Positions 25,325-32,807 of a stretch of 62,707 nucleotides of DNA are shown piece after piece. The notes beneath the pieces are model-generated. The model was given only the letters and a program-made list of their open reading frames with translations. It searched no databases and was not told the DNA's origin. Position 1 is the stretch's first letter. Each line of letters starts with the position of its first letter. Source of the stretch: Clostridiales bacterium (GTDB lineage: Bacteria; Bacillota; Clostridia; Christensenellales; Aristaeellaceae); contig SVGN01000011.1 of the NCBI GenBank assembly GCA_015056315.1, positions 1 through 62,707 of the forward strand. Direction: 5' to 3'. Position numbers and translations under genes: made by a program.

Positions 25325-25915
25325 TCAGGCAGTAGGCTCGCTTGCTTTGGTGCCCTTCAGCTCGATCAGTCGTTGCCCTGCGGTATCCTCCGGGTCGTGG
25401 GTCACCATCAGCACGGTCTTGCCTTCGGTCATGCGCTTAACGGTATCGATCACCTGCTGGCGGGTATCCTCATCCAGCCCCTTGTAGGGCTCATCCAGCA
25501 GGAGCAGGTCATAGTCGGCCAGAAGGGCTCTGGCAATGGCCACGCGGCGCTTCATACCGCCGCTGTAGGTCTTTACGGGCTGAGGCAGGCTGTCGGGCTC
25601 AATGCCCAGCAAAAGCAGCAGCTCCCGGGCTTTTTCGCCCGCCTCCGGGGCCACCAGACGGATGTTGGCTTCGGCGGTCATCATTTCCAAAAGCCGGTTT
25701 TCTTGAAACACTGCGCTGATGCGTAGCCCGGGCTTCATGCGGATGAGGCCGCTGTCCGGCGTTTCGAGGGCCATGAGCAGGTTCAGCAGGGTGGTCTTAC
25801 CGCTGCCGGATGCACCCATCAGCGCATAGCGTTGCCCTTCTTCCAGGTGCAGGCTCAGGCCCTCCAGCACGGGCTTGCCATCGTAGCTTTTGCACAGCTT
25901 TTCGATGCGGATCAT
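25325..25915 (-). CDS. ABC transporter ATPase, NitT/TauT-like
   Basis: The 196-residue ATPase has Walker A GASGSGKTT, signature YSGGMKRRVAIARA and Walker B LLLLDEPYKGLD. It is short for the family, lacking the usual C-terminal tail, which is common in compact importers of this class. The start ATG overlaps the permease stop (ATGA), indicating translational coupling. With the permease and binding protein it should energise import of a small organic solute. The substrate is unknown; nitrate/sulfonate/HMP-type transporters share this architecture. Confidence 0.9.
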   Translation of the reverse strand: MIRIEKLCKSYDGKPVLEGLSLHLEEGQRYALMGASGSGKTTLLNLLMALETPDSGLIRMKPGLRISAVFQENRLLEMMTAEANIRLVAPEAGEKARELLLLLGIEPDSLPQPVKTYSGGMKRRVAIARALLADYDLLLLDEPYKGLDEDTRQQVIDTVKRMTEGKTVLMVTHDPEDTAGQRLIELKGTKASEPTA

Positions 25916-26670
25916 TTGAGCGCCCCCTTTTCGGCAGCGCTGAGCAGCAGCGCCAGCAGCTTTTCACAGGCTACGCTCAGCAGAACGATCATCAGCGTCC
26001 AGCAGAACAGGTCGGCGGTCTCCAGATAGACCTTGGCATTGTAGAGCTGCTGGCCAACCGACCCAGAGGGGATGCCGATCACCTCGGCAGCCACGCCGCT
26101 TTTCCAGCAAAGGCCGATGGCTACGTTCAGCGAGGTGCGCAGAAAGGGCATCACCTGGCTGAAATAGACCACCCGGATGCGCTTGCCCAGCGGTATGCGG
26201 AACACCTTCGCCATCTGCAGCAGCTTAGGATCCATATGATCCAGGCCGATCAGCGTATTCAGATAGATGATGGGGAAGCCGATCATTACGCTGATGAGGA
26301 TGGACAGGTTCTTGCTGCTGACCCACAGCAGCGCCAGAATGACGAACGAGGCCACCGGAATGGCCTTGATGGTGGCGGTGAGGGGGCTCAGCAGCTGGCG
26401 CACCGGACGGAACCGGTACGCCAGTGCAGCCAGTGAAATGCCCAACAGGCAGCTCAGGCCGAAGCCCAGCATGATCCTGCCCACCGAAAAGCCGATGGAG
26501 CGCCAGAACACAGGCTCCAGCGCCAGTGCAGCGAGCCGCCGGAGGGTATCCAGCGGCGAGACCAGCAATAGCGGCTGATCCATCACCATAGCGGCGATCT
26601 GCCACACCAGCAGCCAGAAGACCACTGCCCAGGGCGCAATGCGGTTAGCGCTGGAAGTAGAAGTCTTCAT
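25912..26670 (-). CDS. ABC transporter permease, NitT/TauT-like
   Basis: The 252-residue inner-membrane permease has about six hydrophobic segments and the EAA-like loop DHMDPKLLQMAKVFRIPLGKRIRVV, which contacts the ATPase. I start at the ATG at 26670, which overlaps the end of the binding-protein gene by 26 nt; a TTG six codons earlier is possible. It is tightly coupled to the ATPase gene downstream. Confidence 0.88.
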   Translation of the reverse strand: MKTSTSSANRIAPWAVVFWLLVWQIAAMVMDQPLLLVSPLDTLRRLAALALEPVFWRSIGFSVGRIMLGFGLSCLLGISLAALAYRFRPVRQLLSPLTATIKAIPVASFVILALLWVSSKNLSILISVMIGFPIIYLNTLIGLDHMDPKLLQMAKVFRIPLGKRIRVVYFSQVMPFLRTSLNVAIGLCWKSGVAAEVIGIPSGSVGQQLYNAKVYLETADLFCWTLMIVLLSVACEKLLALLLSAAEKGALK

Positions 26671-27607
26671 TGGGCATAGCGCCGCCAACAGAAGCGGGAT
26701 TCTGGTCGAAGAGCACCTGCAGGTAGCCGGAGAGCTTCTGCTGCATCTCTTCGCCTTCGATCATAACGATGCAGCAGTAGGGGAGAGCAGCCTTGGCAAC
26801 GGCCTCGGGCACGATCTCGTAGCTGCCGATGAGGGCGGCGGTCTCATCCACGTTCTCGTTGGCGTAGAGCACGGAAGCGGCGTAGGCATCCATAAAGGCA
26901 TTCACAGCCTCGGGGTTGTTCTGGATGAACTCGGTGCGGGCCACCACAACGCCGGTCAGCAGGGCGCTGGGGTTCTCCTTGCCCTCCTGCACATTGGCCC
27001 AGAGCTGGTTCAGATCCAGAGCGATGCGCACGCCGGGGGCCTTGGTCATGGCGGTGGTCACAAAGGGCTGGGGCAGCAGGGCAACGGCGTTTTCATCGTT
27101 CAGGAGGGCGTTGAGGCACTCGGTGTGCTCCTTGCTGAAAACGATGGTCACGTCGTTCACGGGGTCGATGCCGCTTTCCTTGAGGATGTAGTTAAGAGCA
27201 TACTCGGGGGTAGCGCCCTGACCGGCAGAGTAGATGGTCTTGCCCTTCAGGTCTTCGACAGACTGGACGGTCTCACCGTTTTCGATGATGTACAGAACGC
27301 CCAGGGTGTTCACGGCCAGCACCTGCACCTTGCCCTGGGTCTTGTTGTACAGGGTGGCGGCCAGGTTGGCGGGCACAGCAGCGATATCCAGCTCGCCCTG
27401 GATCAGCTTGGGAGCGATCTCATCGGCAGCGGCAGCGATGGAGAAATCCCAGGTGGCACCGGCATCATCGCTCATCATTTTGACCATACCCATAGCGGTA
27501 GGGCCCTTGAGGGCGGCAACGGTGGCAACGGGCTCTGCGGCAGCGGCAACGCTGCACAGGGAAAGCATCATCATAAGGGCAAGTGCCAGAGAGAAAAACT
27601 TTTTCAT
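26645..27607 (-). CDS. ABC transporter substrate-binding protein (NMT1/SsuA-like)
   Basis: The 320-residue secreted protein has signal peptide MKKFFSLALALMMMLSLCSVAAAA. The only Cys in this segment does not sit in a lipobox, so it is probably cleaved by signal peptidase I rather than lipidated. Blocks GELDIAAVPANLA, VEDLKGKTIYSAGQGATPEYAL and ESGIDPVNDVTIVF match periplasmic-binding proteins of the NMT1/SsuA group, whose ligands include thiamine precursors, sulfonates and nitrate. The start at 27607 is preferred to the ATG four codons earlier, which directly abuts the ribosome site. It is second in the operon after the TM1266-type gene. Confidence 0.85.
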   Translation of the reverse strand: MKKFFSLALALMMMLSLCSVAAAAEPVATVAALKGPTAMGMVKMMSDDAGATWDFSIAAAADEIAPKLIQGELDIAAVPANLAATLYNKTQGKVQVLAVNTLGVLYIIENGETVQSVEDLKGKTIYSAGQGATPEYALNYILKESGIDPVNDVTIVFSKEHTECLNALLNDENAVALLPQPFVTTAMTKAPGVRIALDLNQLWANVQEGKENPSALLTGVVVARTEFIQNNPEAVNAFMDAYAASVLYANENVDETAALIGSYEIVPEAVAKAALPYCCIVMIEGEEMQQKLSGYLQVLFDQNPASVGGAMPNEDFYFQR

Positions 27608-27615
27608 ATCAGAAT

Positions 27616-27879
27616 TCATCCTTTCTTTTCTTTGGAGGCGGTAAGCGCACTTTTGACCTGTACACCGGGCAGGTTGCCCAGCTTGCCGGTCAGGGCGCCA
27701 AGCTCATCGTTACTGCCGCGCACGATCAGGCCGATAACGGCCTCGCCGCTGTCCTGATCGGGGATGCCCATCCTGCCCCGGATGATGTGTGCATACGCAC
27801 CGATGATCCGGTTCACGCCTTCGGCAGCGGAGCGGTCCTGCATCACAATGCCTACAAAACCAACTCTCTCTTCCATCAT
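27616..27879 (-). CDS. TM1266-type iron-only hydrogenase system regulator (ACT-like)
   Basis: The 87-residue protein has the family pattern RVGFVGIV, AHIIRGRMGIP, SGEAVIGLIVRGSNDELGAL and LGNLPGVQVKSAL. These are small ACT-like proteins usually encoded near [FeFe]-hydrogenase maturation genes; their biochemical role is not established. Here the neighbour is instead a complete ABC importer. Three ATG codons lie close together. I chose the one 8 nt after AAAGGAGG; the next codon is also ATG. An intrinsic terminator lies upstream in the leader, so expression of the whole operon appears conditional. Confidence 0.85.
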   Translation of the reverse strand: MMEERVGFVGIVMQDRSAAEGVNRIIGAYAHIIRGRMGIPDQDSGEAVIGLIVRGSNDELGALTGKLGNLPGVQVKSALTASKEKKG

Positions 27880-27903
27880 ACCCATAGCCTCCTTTGTTGA
27901 AAC

Positions 27904-27950
27904 CAAAAAATCACCGCAGATGACAACTGTTGGGTCGCATCTACGGTGAT
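27904..27950 (-). terminator. Intrinsic terminator inside the TM1266-ABC leader
   Basis: On the minus strand a 13-bp stem (27950-27938 with 27922-27910, one G-U pair) with a 15-nt loop is followed by six U residues. It lies upstream of the first operon gene, so it acts as an attenuator rather than an end-of-operon signal. Confidence 0.88.
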
Positions 27951-28092
27951 AAGGATCGCAGCATAAAAGCGCCTCCTTCCTATCTTGGGTAAAGGCCGAC
28001 AGCCCGTACCCGCAACCCGGAGTTTTATCATGCAGTGCCCAGCCCCTCGGCCTTACGTTGCCGCTTGGCTCTGCGGCTGGGCACCTGCCTGT
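27905..28092 (-). ncRNA. Structured leader RNA, candidate riboswitch/attenuator
   Basis: About 188 nt between a promoter in the S41 gene end and the TM1266-type gene. It contains a 10-bp perfect stem (near 28083-28074 with 28042-28033) closing a 30-nt purine-rich loop. A second domain follows in which GGGUA pairs with UACCC (near 28012-28008 with 27992-27988) and CUCC can pair with GGAG of the leader-ORF ribosome site. A 10-bp complementarity with one bulge links the first loop (GUAAGGCCGA) with the second domain (UCGGCCUUUAC). The leader ORF and terminator follow. I cannot assign a known riboswitch class. Confidence 0.6.
27941..27964 (-). CDS. Seven-codon leader ORF (possible leader peptide MLRSLSP)
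   Basis: GGAAGGAGG lies 7 nt before an ATG that opens a 7-codon frame ending in TAG inside the 5' arm of the attenuator stem. A ribosome on this frame would cover that arm and could prevent terminator formation. The ribosome site can also pair with an upstream CUCC, so translation may itself be controlled by RNA structure. Whether it is translated is not known. Confidence 0.5.
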   Translation of the reverse strand: MLRSLSP

Positions 28093-28096
28093 ATGG

Positions 28097-29350
28097 TCAT
28101 TCTACCTGAGTATTCGCCAGCGTGTCAAGAGCGATGCGGTAGGCCTCGCTGAGCTGGGCATCGGTCAGGTCGCCGATCTCGAAGAACATGCTCTTCTGCT
28201 CCTCGGGCATCTCCACGATCACATCGGGGGTGATGCCGATCTTGTGCACCTCGTTGCCGTTGGGGGTGTAGTACTGGGCAACGGTCAGCTGCATGCCTGC
28301 GCCCCTGTCGCCAACGGGCAGCACGTACTGCACAACGCCCTTGCCGTAGGTCTGCACGCCCACGATGGTGGCGCGCTCCCGATCCTGCAGGGCACCGGAG
28401 AGGATCTCACTGGCGGAAGCGGAGTTCTCGTTTACCAGCACCACCAGGGGGATGCTGTTGGCACCGTCGGTGGTCTTGTAGGTCTCGCCGGTACCGTCAC
28501 GATAGCTGAGGGTAGCCACGATGCCCTTATCCATGAACATATCGGCTACGCGCACGGCATCATCCACCCAGCCGCCGGGGTTGTCGCGCAGGTCCATGAT
28601 GAGGGCCTTGGCACCGGCATTCAGCAGCTTGTTCAGGTGCTCCTCGAAGGCCACGGAGCAATCGCCGCTGAACTCGTAGAGGGAAATGTAGCCCACATCG
28701 CCCTCCAGCATGGTGGAGTTGACCCAGTTGACGTGCACCACCTGACGGGTGACCACGAAATCCAGCAGCTGGTCGCCGCGCATCACCTGCAGCTTGACCG
28801 GCTGACCCACCTCGCCGCGCATGATGTCTACGGCATCCTGCAGGGTGGTGGCGGTAACATCCACATCTTCCACGCGGGTCAGGATGTCGCCCTTGAGCAG
28901 GCCCACCTCCATGGCGGGGCTGTCCAGGAAAACACGGCTGACGGTGCACAGGCCGGTGGAATAGTTGCCCATGATCTGGATGCCGATGCCGGCGTATTCG
29001 CCTTCATCCTCTTCCCACATGGCAGCATAGTCTTCGGGGGTGTAGTAGTAGGTGTAGGGGTCGTCCAGACCGTAGAGCAGACCCATGCTGGCGCCATCCA
29101 TCATGGCCTGATGGTCGGGCTCCTGATAGTAGTACATGTCTACGATCTCCATCATTTCGGAAAGCTGCTTGTAGCTCAAAAGCAGCTCGTATTCCTCCCG
29201 GGAGATGGTGACGGTATCGTCATCGGAGCCGAGAAAGCCGCCCATGATCTCGCTCAGGCTGGTGGGCAGCAGAGAGCAGCCGGTAACCAGCAGCATCAGG
29301 CAGCAAAGGAGGATGAGCAGCTTGCTGAGAAACTTGTTGGTGTGCTTCAT
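28097..29350 (-). CDS. S41-family C-terminal processing protease, lipoprotein
   Basis: The 417-residue protein has a lipoprotein signal with lipobox LVTGC (Cys25), so it should be anchored outside the membrane. A PDZ domain (about 105-190, EYAGIGIQIMGNY...LKGDILTRVEDVDV) precedes the S41 peptidase domain. The catalytic Ser is in VNENSASASEILSGAL and the Lys in TYGKGVVQY. CtpA/Prc proteases trim or degrade exported proteins. It follows the PucR-type regulator gene by 29 nt and may be cotranscribed with it. Its 3' end contains the promoter of the next operon. Confidence 0.92.
   Translation of the reverse strand: MKHTNKFLSKLLILLCCLMLLVTGCSLLPTSLSEIMGGFLGSDDDTVTISREEYELLLSYKQLSEMMEIVDMYYYQEPDHQAMMDGASMGLLYGLDDPYTYYYTPEDYAAMWEEDEGEYAGIGIQIMGNYSTGLCTVSRVFLDSPAMEVGLLKGDILTRVEDVDVTATTLQDAVDIMRGEVGQPVKLQVMRGDQLLDFVVTRQVVHVNWVNSTMLEGDVGYISLYEFSGDCSVAFEEHLNKLLNAGAKALIMDLRDNPGGWVDDAVRVADMFMDKGIVATLSYRDGTGETYKTTDGANSIPLVVLVNENSASASEILSGALQDRERATIVGVQTYGKGVVQYVLPVGDRGAGMQLTVAQYYTPNGNEVHKIGITPDVIVEMPEEQKSMFFEIGDLTDAQLSEAYRIALDTLANTQVE
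28099..28128 (-). promoter_or_regulatory. Promoter of the TM1266-ABC operon
   Basis: Minus strand: TTGACA at 28128-28123, 18-bp spacer, TAGAAT at 28104-28099. It lies inside the last codons of the S41 protease gene. Confidence 0.75.
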
Positions 29351-29379
29351 GCGTTGTTTACCTCACTTATCCGGATTAT

Positions 29380-30447
29380 TTATTCGATGGCGGCGGGCTT
29401 ATCCTTGCCGCACTTGCTCAGCTCGTTGAGGATCTTGAAGGTGACGGCATCGTCGAAATGGCGAAGATCCAGCCCCGTCAGCCGCTGCACCTTATCCAGT
29501 CGGTAGACCAGCGTATTGCGGTGGATAAACAGCTGGCGGGCGGTATCGGAAAGGTTCAGATCCTTGCGGAAGAACATATCGATGGTCTGCAGCATCTCTT
29601 CGTTGAAGAGCTTGTTGGTCCTGCGGTTGAACAGCAGCGAGTGGAAGTGCTGGCAATCCTCCTGGGGGATGCCCATCAGGAAGCGCTCCAGCAGCAGGCG
29701 GCTGTAAATATAGATGGGCTCATCCGGGTGGAAGAGGAAGCCTACCTCCAGTGCGTGCTTGGCTTCGGCATAGCTTTCCCCAAGCTGCATGAGGGTATTC
29801 TTTTCCTCGCCGATGCCCACGCTTACGCCGTGGCCGGTCTCCTCCAGAACGGTCTCCCGCAGGGCAAGAGCGTACTGGTTCAGGTCGTCCAGCCCATCCA
29901 CGCCCTGCATATCCTTGATGAGGGCGGCGCTGGAGTGGTTCATATCCACCAGCACATCGCTGTCGGCAAGGGGCATCAGCTCGCCCAGCAGGCTGTAGGC
30001 ACTCTTGGTGGGGTTCTCAAAGCGGAACAGCATCACACAGCGCTTCATATCCACGGGGATCTGGTGCTCACTCACATGGCTGCCGATCTCCATGCTGCTC
30101 AGCTCCTGCCGGAGCACACGGCGGTATACATCCGAAAGGCTGGAGATGGAATAGCTGCTTTTGAGCATGGTCATCAGCATGGCGTCGGCCACGGTGAGCA
30201 GATCCTCCGCACCGGCGCTTCCGGCCTCGGTGACCAGGTACACGGGGGGATGCATATCCAGCCCGCGGCACAGGTGGCGGCCCACCTTGTGGTTGATGGA
30301 GGGAGAAAGCACCGTGTCGGGCATGGCAAAGGCGCTGCCGTTTTCCGGGGCGATGCACTGCCCGGAGGCATCCACCAGCCTGAGGGGGATGCTGAGGCTG
30401 TCGAATACCTTCGTGATCTTGCGGATGTGACGCTTCTCGATATACAA
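29380..30447 (-). CDS. PucR/CdaR-type transcriptional regulator
   Basis: The 355-residue cytoplasmic protein ends in the PucR-type HTH block: FFRKDLNLSDTARQLFIHRNTLVYRLDKVQRLTGLDL. Upstream are a GGDEF-like middle domain without the catalytic motif and an N-terminal sensor region. Family members respond to purine catabolites, sugar diacids or amino acids. The TTG at 30447 follows AGAGGAGAG and is preferred to the in-frame GTG 12 codons earlier, which lacks a ribosome site. A palindrome in its own promoter suggests autoregulation. The S41 protease gene follows closely. Confidence 0.8.
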   Translation of the reverse strand: MYIEKRHIRKITKVFDSLSIPLRLVDASGQCIAPENGSAFAMPDTVLSPSINHKVGRHLCRGLDMHPPVYLVTEAGSAGAEDLLTVADAMLMTMLKSSYSISSLSDVYRRVLRQELSSMEIGSHVSEHQIPVDMKRCVMLFRFENPTKSAYSLLGELMPLADSDVLVDMNHSSAALIKDMQGVDGLDDLNQYALALRETVLEETGHGVSVGIGEEKNTLMQLGESYAEAKHALEVGFLFHPDEPIYIYSRLLLERFLMGIPQEDCQHFHSLLFNRRTNKLFNEEMLQTIDMFFRKDLNLSDTARQLFIHRNTLVYRLDKVQRLTGLDLRHFDDAVTFKILNELSKCGKDKPAAIE

Positions 30448-30493
30448 TGCGGGCTCTCCTCTCGTTGCCGTTATCGGTGGCACGGCTGTACTT

Positions 30494-30521
30494 ATTATAC
30501 CATAAGACGCCTTATGTGCAA
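30494..30521 (-). promoter_or_regulatory. PucR-type gene promoter with palindrome in the spacer
   Basis: Minus strand: TTGCAC at 30521-30516, 16-bp spacer, TATAAT at 30499-30494. Arms CATAAG (30501-30506) and CTTATG (30511-30516) form an inverted repeat filling the spacer, a likely operator. Confidence 0.7.
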
Positions 30522-30614
30522 AGAAATTTCAGTATTTTACAGTTTTGCCACAACTGCTGCTGAGCGGCTGCGGCTGGCAGGAAAAAGAAATCTGTGGGGA
30601 AATGAAAAAAGGGA

Positions 30615-30643
30615 TTGACGAACCGGGTACCCTGTGCTATAAT
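30615..30643 (+). promoter_or_regulatory. Promoter of the tRNA-Ser pair
   Basis: TTGACG (30615-30620), 17-bp spacer, TATAAT (30638-30643), 21 nt before the first tRNA. Confidence 0.88.
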
Positions 30644-30664
30644 AATCAACGCTGGTTCAAGCAT

Positions 30665-30753
30665 GGAGAGATGGCCGAGCGGTTGATGGCGCTGGTCTTG
30701 AAAACCAGTGATACCGAAAGGTACCGGGGGTTCGAATCCCTCTCTCTCCGCCA
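30665..30753 (+). tRNA. tRNA-Ser (TGA)
   Basis: Acceptor GGAGAGA/TCTCTCC, anticodon loop CTTGAAA (anticodon TGA, serine), a long variable arm typical of class II tRNAs, T-loop TTCGAAT and encoded CCA. Confidence 0.95.
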
Positions 30754-30792
30754 GCTTTCTTTCGAAGCGAAGGGCATACAGGCCGTCCACAT

Positions 30793-30883
30793 GGAGAAGT
30801 ACCCAAGTGGCCGAAGGGGCTCCCCTGCTAAGGGAGTAGTGTGCGAAAGTGCAGCGAGGGTTCAAATCCCTCCTTCTCCGCCA
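30793..30883 (+). tRNA. tRNA-Ser (GCT)
   Basis: Acceptor GGAGAAG/CTTCTCC, anticodon stem CTCCC/GGGAG with anticodon GCT, a long variable arm, T-loop TTCAAAT and encoded CCA. It shares a transcript with the upstream tRNA-Ser(TGA), 39 nt away. Confidence 0.95.
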
Positions 30884-30886
30884 AAG

Positions 30887-30911
30887 ACCACCGCATATGC
30901 GGTGGTTTTTC
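30887..30911 (+). terminator. Terminator of the tRNA-Ser pair
   Basis: A palindromic stem ACCACCGC/GCGGTGGT (30887-30906 with a short loop) is followed by TTTTTC. Confidence 0.9.
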
Positions 30912-30924
30912 TGTTTCATAAAGA

Positions 30925-30962
30925 AATGCTGTGCCGGGGTGGTCGGCACAGCATTTTCGTTT
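30925..30962. terminator. Second hairpin, probable terminator for the convergent HD gene
   Basis: An 11-bp perfect stem (30925-30935 with 30945-30955) has modest T-rich flanks on both strands. It lies between the convergent tRNA-Ser unit and the HD-domain gene. Confidence 0.6.
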
Positions 30963-31055
30963 GATCCGGTATTCGGGCCTGGCTCATATGCCATCGTTAA
31001 CGCTATCGTTTACATGGTTCTTCGCAAATATGCCGCCGGTAGGGAGGACTCCCGC

Positions 31056-31541
31056 TCAGGCACGGATGCCGAACTCCCGGAGCAGCTGCTGCACCCGCTC
31101 ATGGCGGAAATAATGCTCCTCCACCGGGTTGCGGAAATAATGCTGCATCTCATCTGCATCCTTCAGGACTTCATCGAAGGGGGAACCCACGGTATCTTTG
31201 CTGCTGTGGGCTGCGATGGCATTACAGACCAGCCGGATCTCGGCCTCCGAGAACTCGCCAAGCTCCTTCAAATGCACCTGTGCATAACGGGCGGAGCGGT
31301 CTGCGTGCTCCTCTTTGCCGCCCTCGATGTATTTGGCATAGTCGTGCAGCATTCCGGCGATCTCAGCCAGCTCGGCGGTGGCCCGGTCGCCGCCCCGCTT
31401 CATGCTTAGAAAAGCGGCTGCCTGCCCGGTACCGTAGAGATGTACATAAGCACAGCGCTTCTTTTCTTCGTCCGGTATGGCTTTCAGAGCGGCATCCAGC
31501 ACAGCGCGCACACTGTCGATGCGGGTGTATTGCCTGTCCAT
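31056..31541 (-). CDS. HD-domain phosphohydrolase, substrate unknown
   Basis: The 161-residue protein shows the HD metal-binding pattern: His34 in YVHLYGTGQ, His66-Asp67 in AGMLHDYAKY, a further His in AAHSSKD, and Asp128/Asp130 in LKDADEMQHYF. Family members hydrolyse phosphate esters of nucleotides; the substrate cannot be read here. AAAGGGAG precedes the ATG. It diverges from the MarR-type gene, so the operator between them could affect both. Confidence 0.8.
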   Translation of the reverse strand: MDRQYTRIDSVRAVLDAALKAIPDEEKKRCAYVHLYGTGQAAAFLSMKRGGDRATAELAEIAGMLHDYAKYIEGGKEEHADRSARYAQVHLKELGEFSEAEIRLVCNAIAAHSSKDTVGSPFDEVLKDADEMQHYFRNPVEEHYFRHERVQQLLREFGIRA

Positions 31542-31610
31542 ATGTATCCACTCCCTTTCGTGCTGGCTTCATGGTAACACATTTTGCTGCACGGAACAAG
31601 CTGCTCCCTC

Positions 31611-31640
31611 TTGACAAAATATATTACTATATAGTAATAT
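31611..31640 (+). promoter_or_regulatory. MarR-type gene promoter with perfect 20-bp palindromic operator
   Basis: TTGACA (31611-31616), 18-bp spacer, TAATAT (31635-31640). The whole of 31621-31640 is a perfect 20-bp palindrome covering the spacer and -10 box, so a bound MarR dimer would exclude RNA polymerase. Confidence 0.85.
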
Positions 31641-31668
31641 CCTATCAGAGAATATTTGGAGGTGGAGC

Positions 31669-32106
31669 ATGAAGACCCAGGGCGGCTATCTTATATCCCG
31701 CATCAAACAGGTGGGGATGCGCCTGTTCGACCGTATGCTCACGGAGGCAGATATCGATGCCTTCAACGGCGCACAGGGGCGCATTCTGTATGTGCTGTGG
31801 CAGCAGGATGGCATCACCATCAGCCGGTTATCCTCTCAAACCAGTCTGGCGAACACCACCCTTACCTCTATGCTGGATCGTATGGAGCGCAGCGGCCTTG
31901 TTTCGCGAAAGCCTTCACCCACCGACCGCCGCGCCCAGTTGATCTGCCTTACCGACAAAGCCCGCAGCCTGCAGCAGGAATACGACCGCCTGTCCGACGA
32001 GATGAACGCCCTGTATTACCGCGGCTTTGAGCCGGAAGAGATCCGTCAGCTGGAAAACTACCTGCAGCGTATTCTCGATAATCTGGAAGGGAGAGAAGAA
32101 CCATGA
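31669..32106 (+). CDS. MarR-family transcriptional repressor
   Basis: The 145-residue protein has the winged-helix layout of MarR: DGITISRLSSQTSLANTTLTSMLDRMERSGLV as the HTH, and PSPTDRRAQLICLTDKAR as the wing with the conserved Asp-Arg pair. TTGGAGGTGG precedes the ATG. Its stop overlaps the start of the flavin reductase gene (ATGA), so the two are coupled, and the repressor probably controls this flavoprotein operon through the palindrome in its own promoter. The ligand may be a redox-active or phenolic compound, which is inference. Confidence 0.92.
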   Translation: MKTQGGYLISRIKQVGMRLFDRMLTEADIDAFNGAQGRILYVLWQQDGITISRLSSQTSLANTTLTSMLDRMERSGLVSRKPSPTDRRAQLICLTDKARSLQQEYDRLSDEMNALYYRGFEPEEIRQLENYLQRILDNLEGREEP

Positions 32107-32720
32107 AAAAAGTATCTGTGCCCGTTACCAATGATCTCTGTCCGCAGACGCTGTTCGTTTACGGCACCCGTAACGAAGACGGAACGCCGGATTTCGGTCT
32201 GTTTTGCTGGTTCAGCTATTGCTGGCTGGATCAGCTTGGGGTGATCTGCGCTATTGGCGGCACAAAGCGCACCCTGAGCAACATTCGCCGCACGGGTGTG
32301 TTCTCCGCCAATCTGGTGGTGGAGGATAATCTGCCTTTGGCTGACTATTTTGGTACCGCAGACGGCCGTGATGCCGATAAGATGCAGGTGCCTGTTCAGT
32401 GGGAAAGCGGTGCGGTTCTGGATGTGCCCGTTCTCAGCTCGAGCCCCTGCTGCTTTGAGCTGCAGGTGGAGCATGAGCTTGCCACCAACGAAGAGGATTG
32501 TGTGGTCTTCATCTGCCGTGTCCGCAACACGCTGAAGGATGAAGCCCTGCTGGATCCCAAGCTGACGCCGGCGCAGCAGTTGGAAGCCGTGGGTGCAGTG
32601 CGTACCGCCCATGGCGAGGAATACTGGAGCTGGGATGGCCGCTGGCTGGGCAGTTGGCACCAGCCTGCCCAGCGCATCAAGCCCGGGGTGGAGATCGGCG
32701 CTGCGGCACGGGGAAATTGA
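32103..32720 (+). CDS. Flavin reductase-like (flavoredoxin-type) protein
   Basis: The 205-residue protein resembles the FMN-binding split-barrel flavin reductase family: PQTLFVYGTRNEDGTPDFG near the N-terminus, and the flavin-contacting stretch GGTKRTLSNIRRTGVFSANLV. Members reduce FMN or pass electrons in anaerobes. It is translationally coupled to the MarR-type repressor and is followed 87 nt later by an A-type flavoprotein gene, pointing to an oxygen or electron-transfer role. There is no signal peptide. Confidence 0.82.
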   Translation: MKKVSVPVTNDLCPQTLFVYGTRNEDGTPDFGLFCWFSYCWLDQLGVICAIGGTKRTLSNIRRTGVFSANLVVEDNLPLADYFGTADGRDADKMQVPVQWESGAVLDVPVLSSSPCCFELQVEHELATNEEDCVVFICRVRNTLKDEALLDPKLTPAQQLEAVGAVRTAHGEEYWSWDGRWLGSWHQPAQRIKPGVEIGAAARGN

Positions 32721-32734
32721 CAGTTTCTTTTGTC

Positions 32735-32763
32735 TTGTATCTGTGTAAAGAACATGGTATTAT
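32735..32763 (+). promoter_or_regulatory. Probable promoter of the A-type flavoprotein gene
   Basis: TTGTAT (32735-32740), 17-bp spacer, TATTAT (32758-32763). A TTGACA at 32717-32722, spanning the end of the previous stop codon, is a possible alternative -35 with a poorer -10 partner. Confidence 0.55.
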
Positions 32764-32807
32764 TTGATCGATCCCTCCCGCACGGGAGCAAGCAAAGGAG
32801 AATACAT

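Noticed and set aside
27905..28092. Assignment of the TM1266-ABC leader to the TPP, SAM-I, FMN or cobalamin riboswitch classes
   Set aside because: I looked for CUGAGA (TPP), the SAM-I core, the FMN core and the cobalamin core and did not find a convincing full set. The class is left open.
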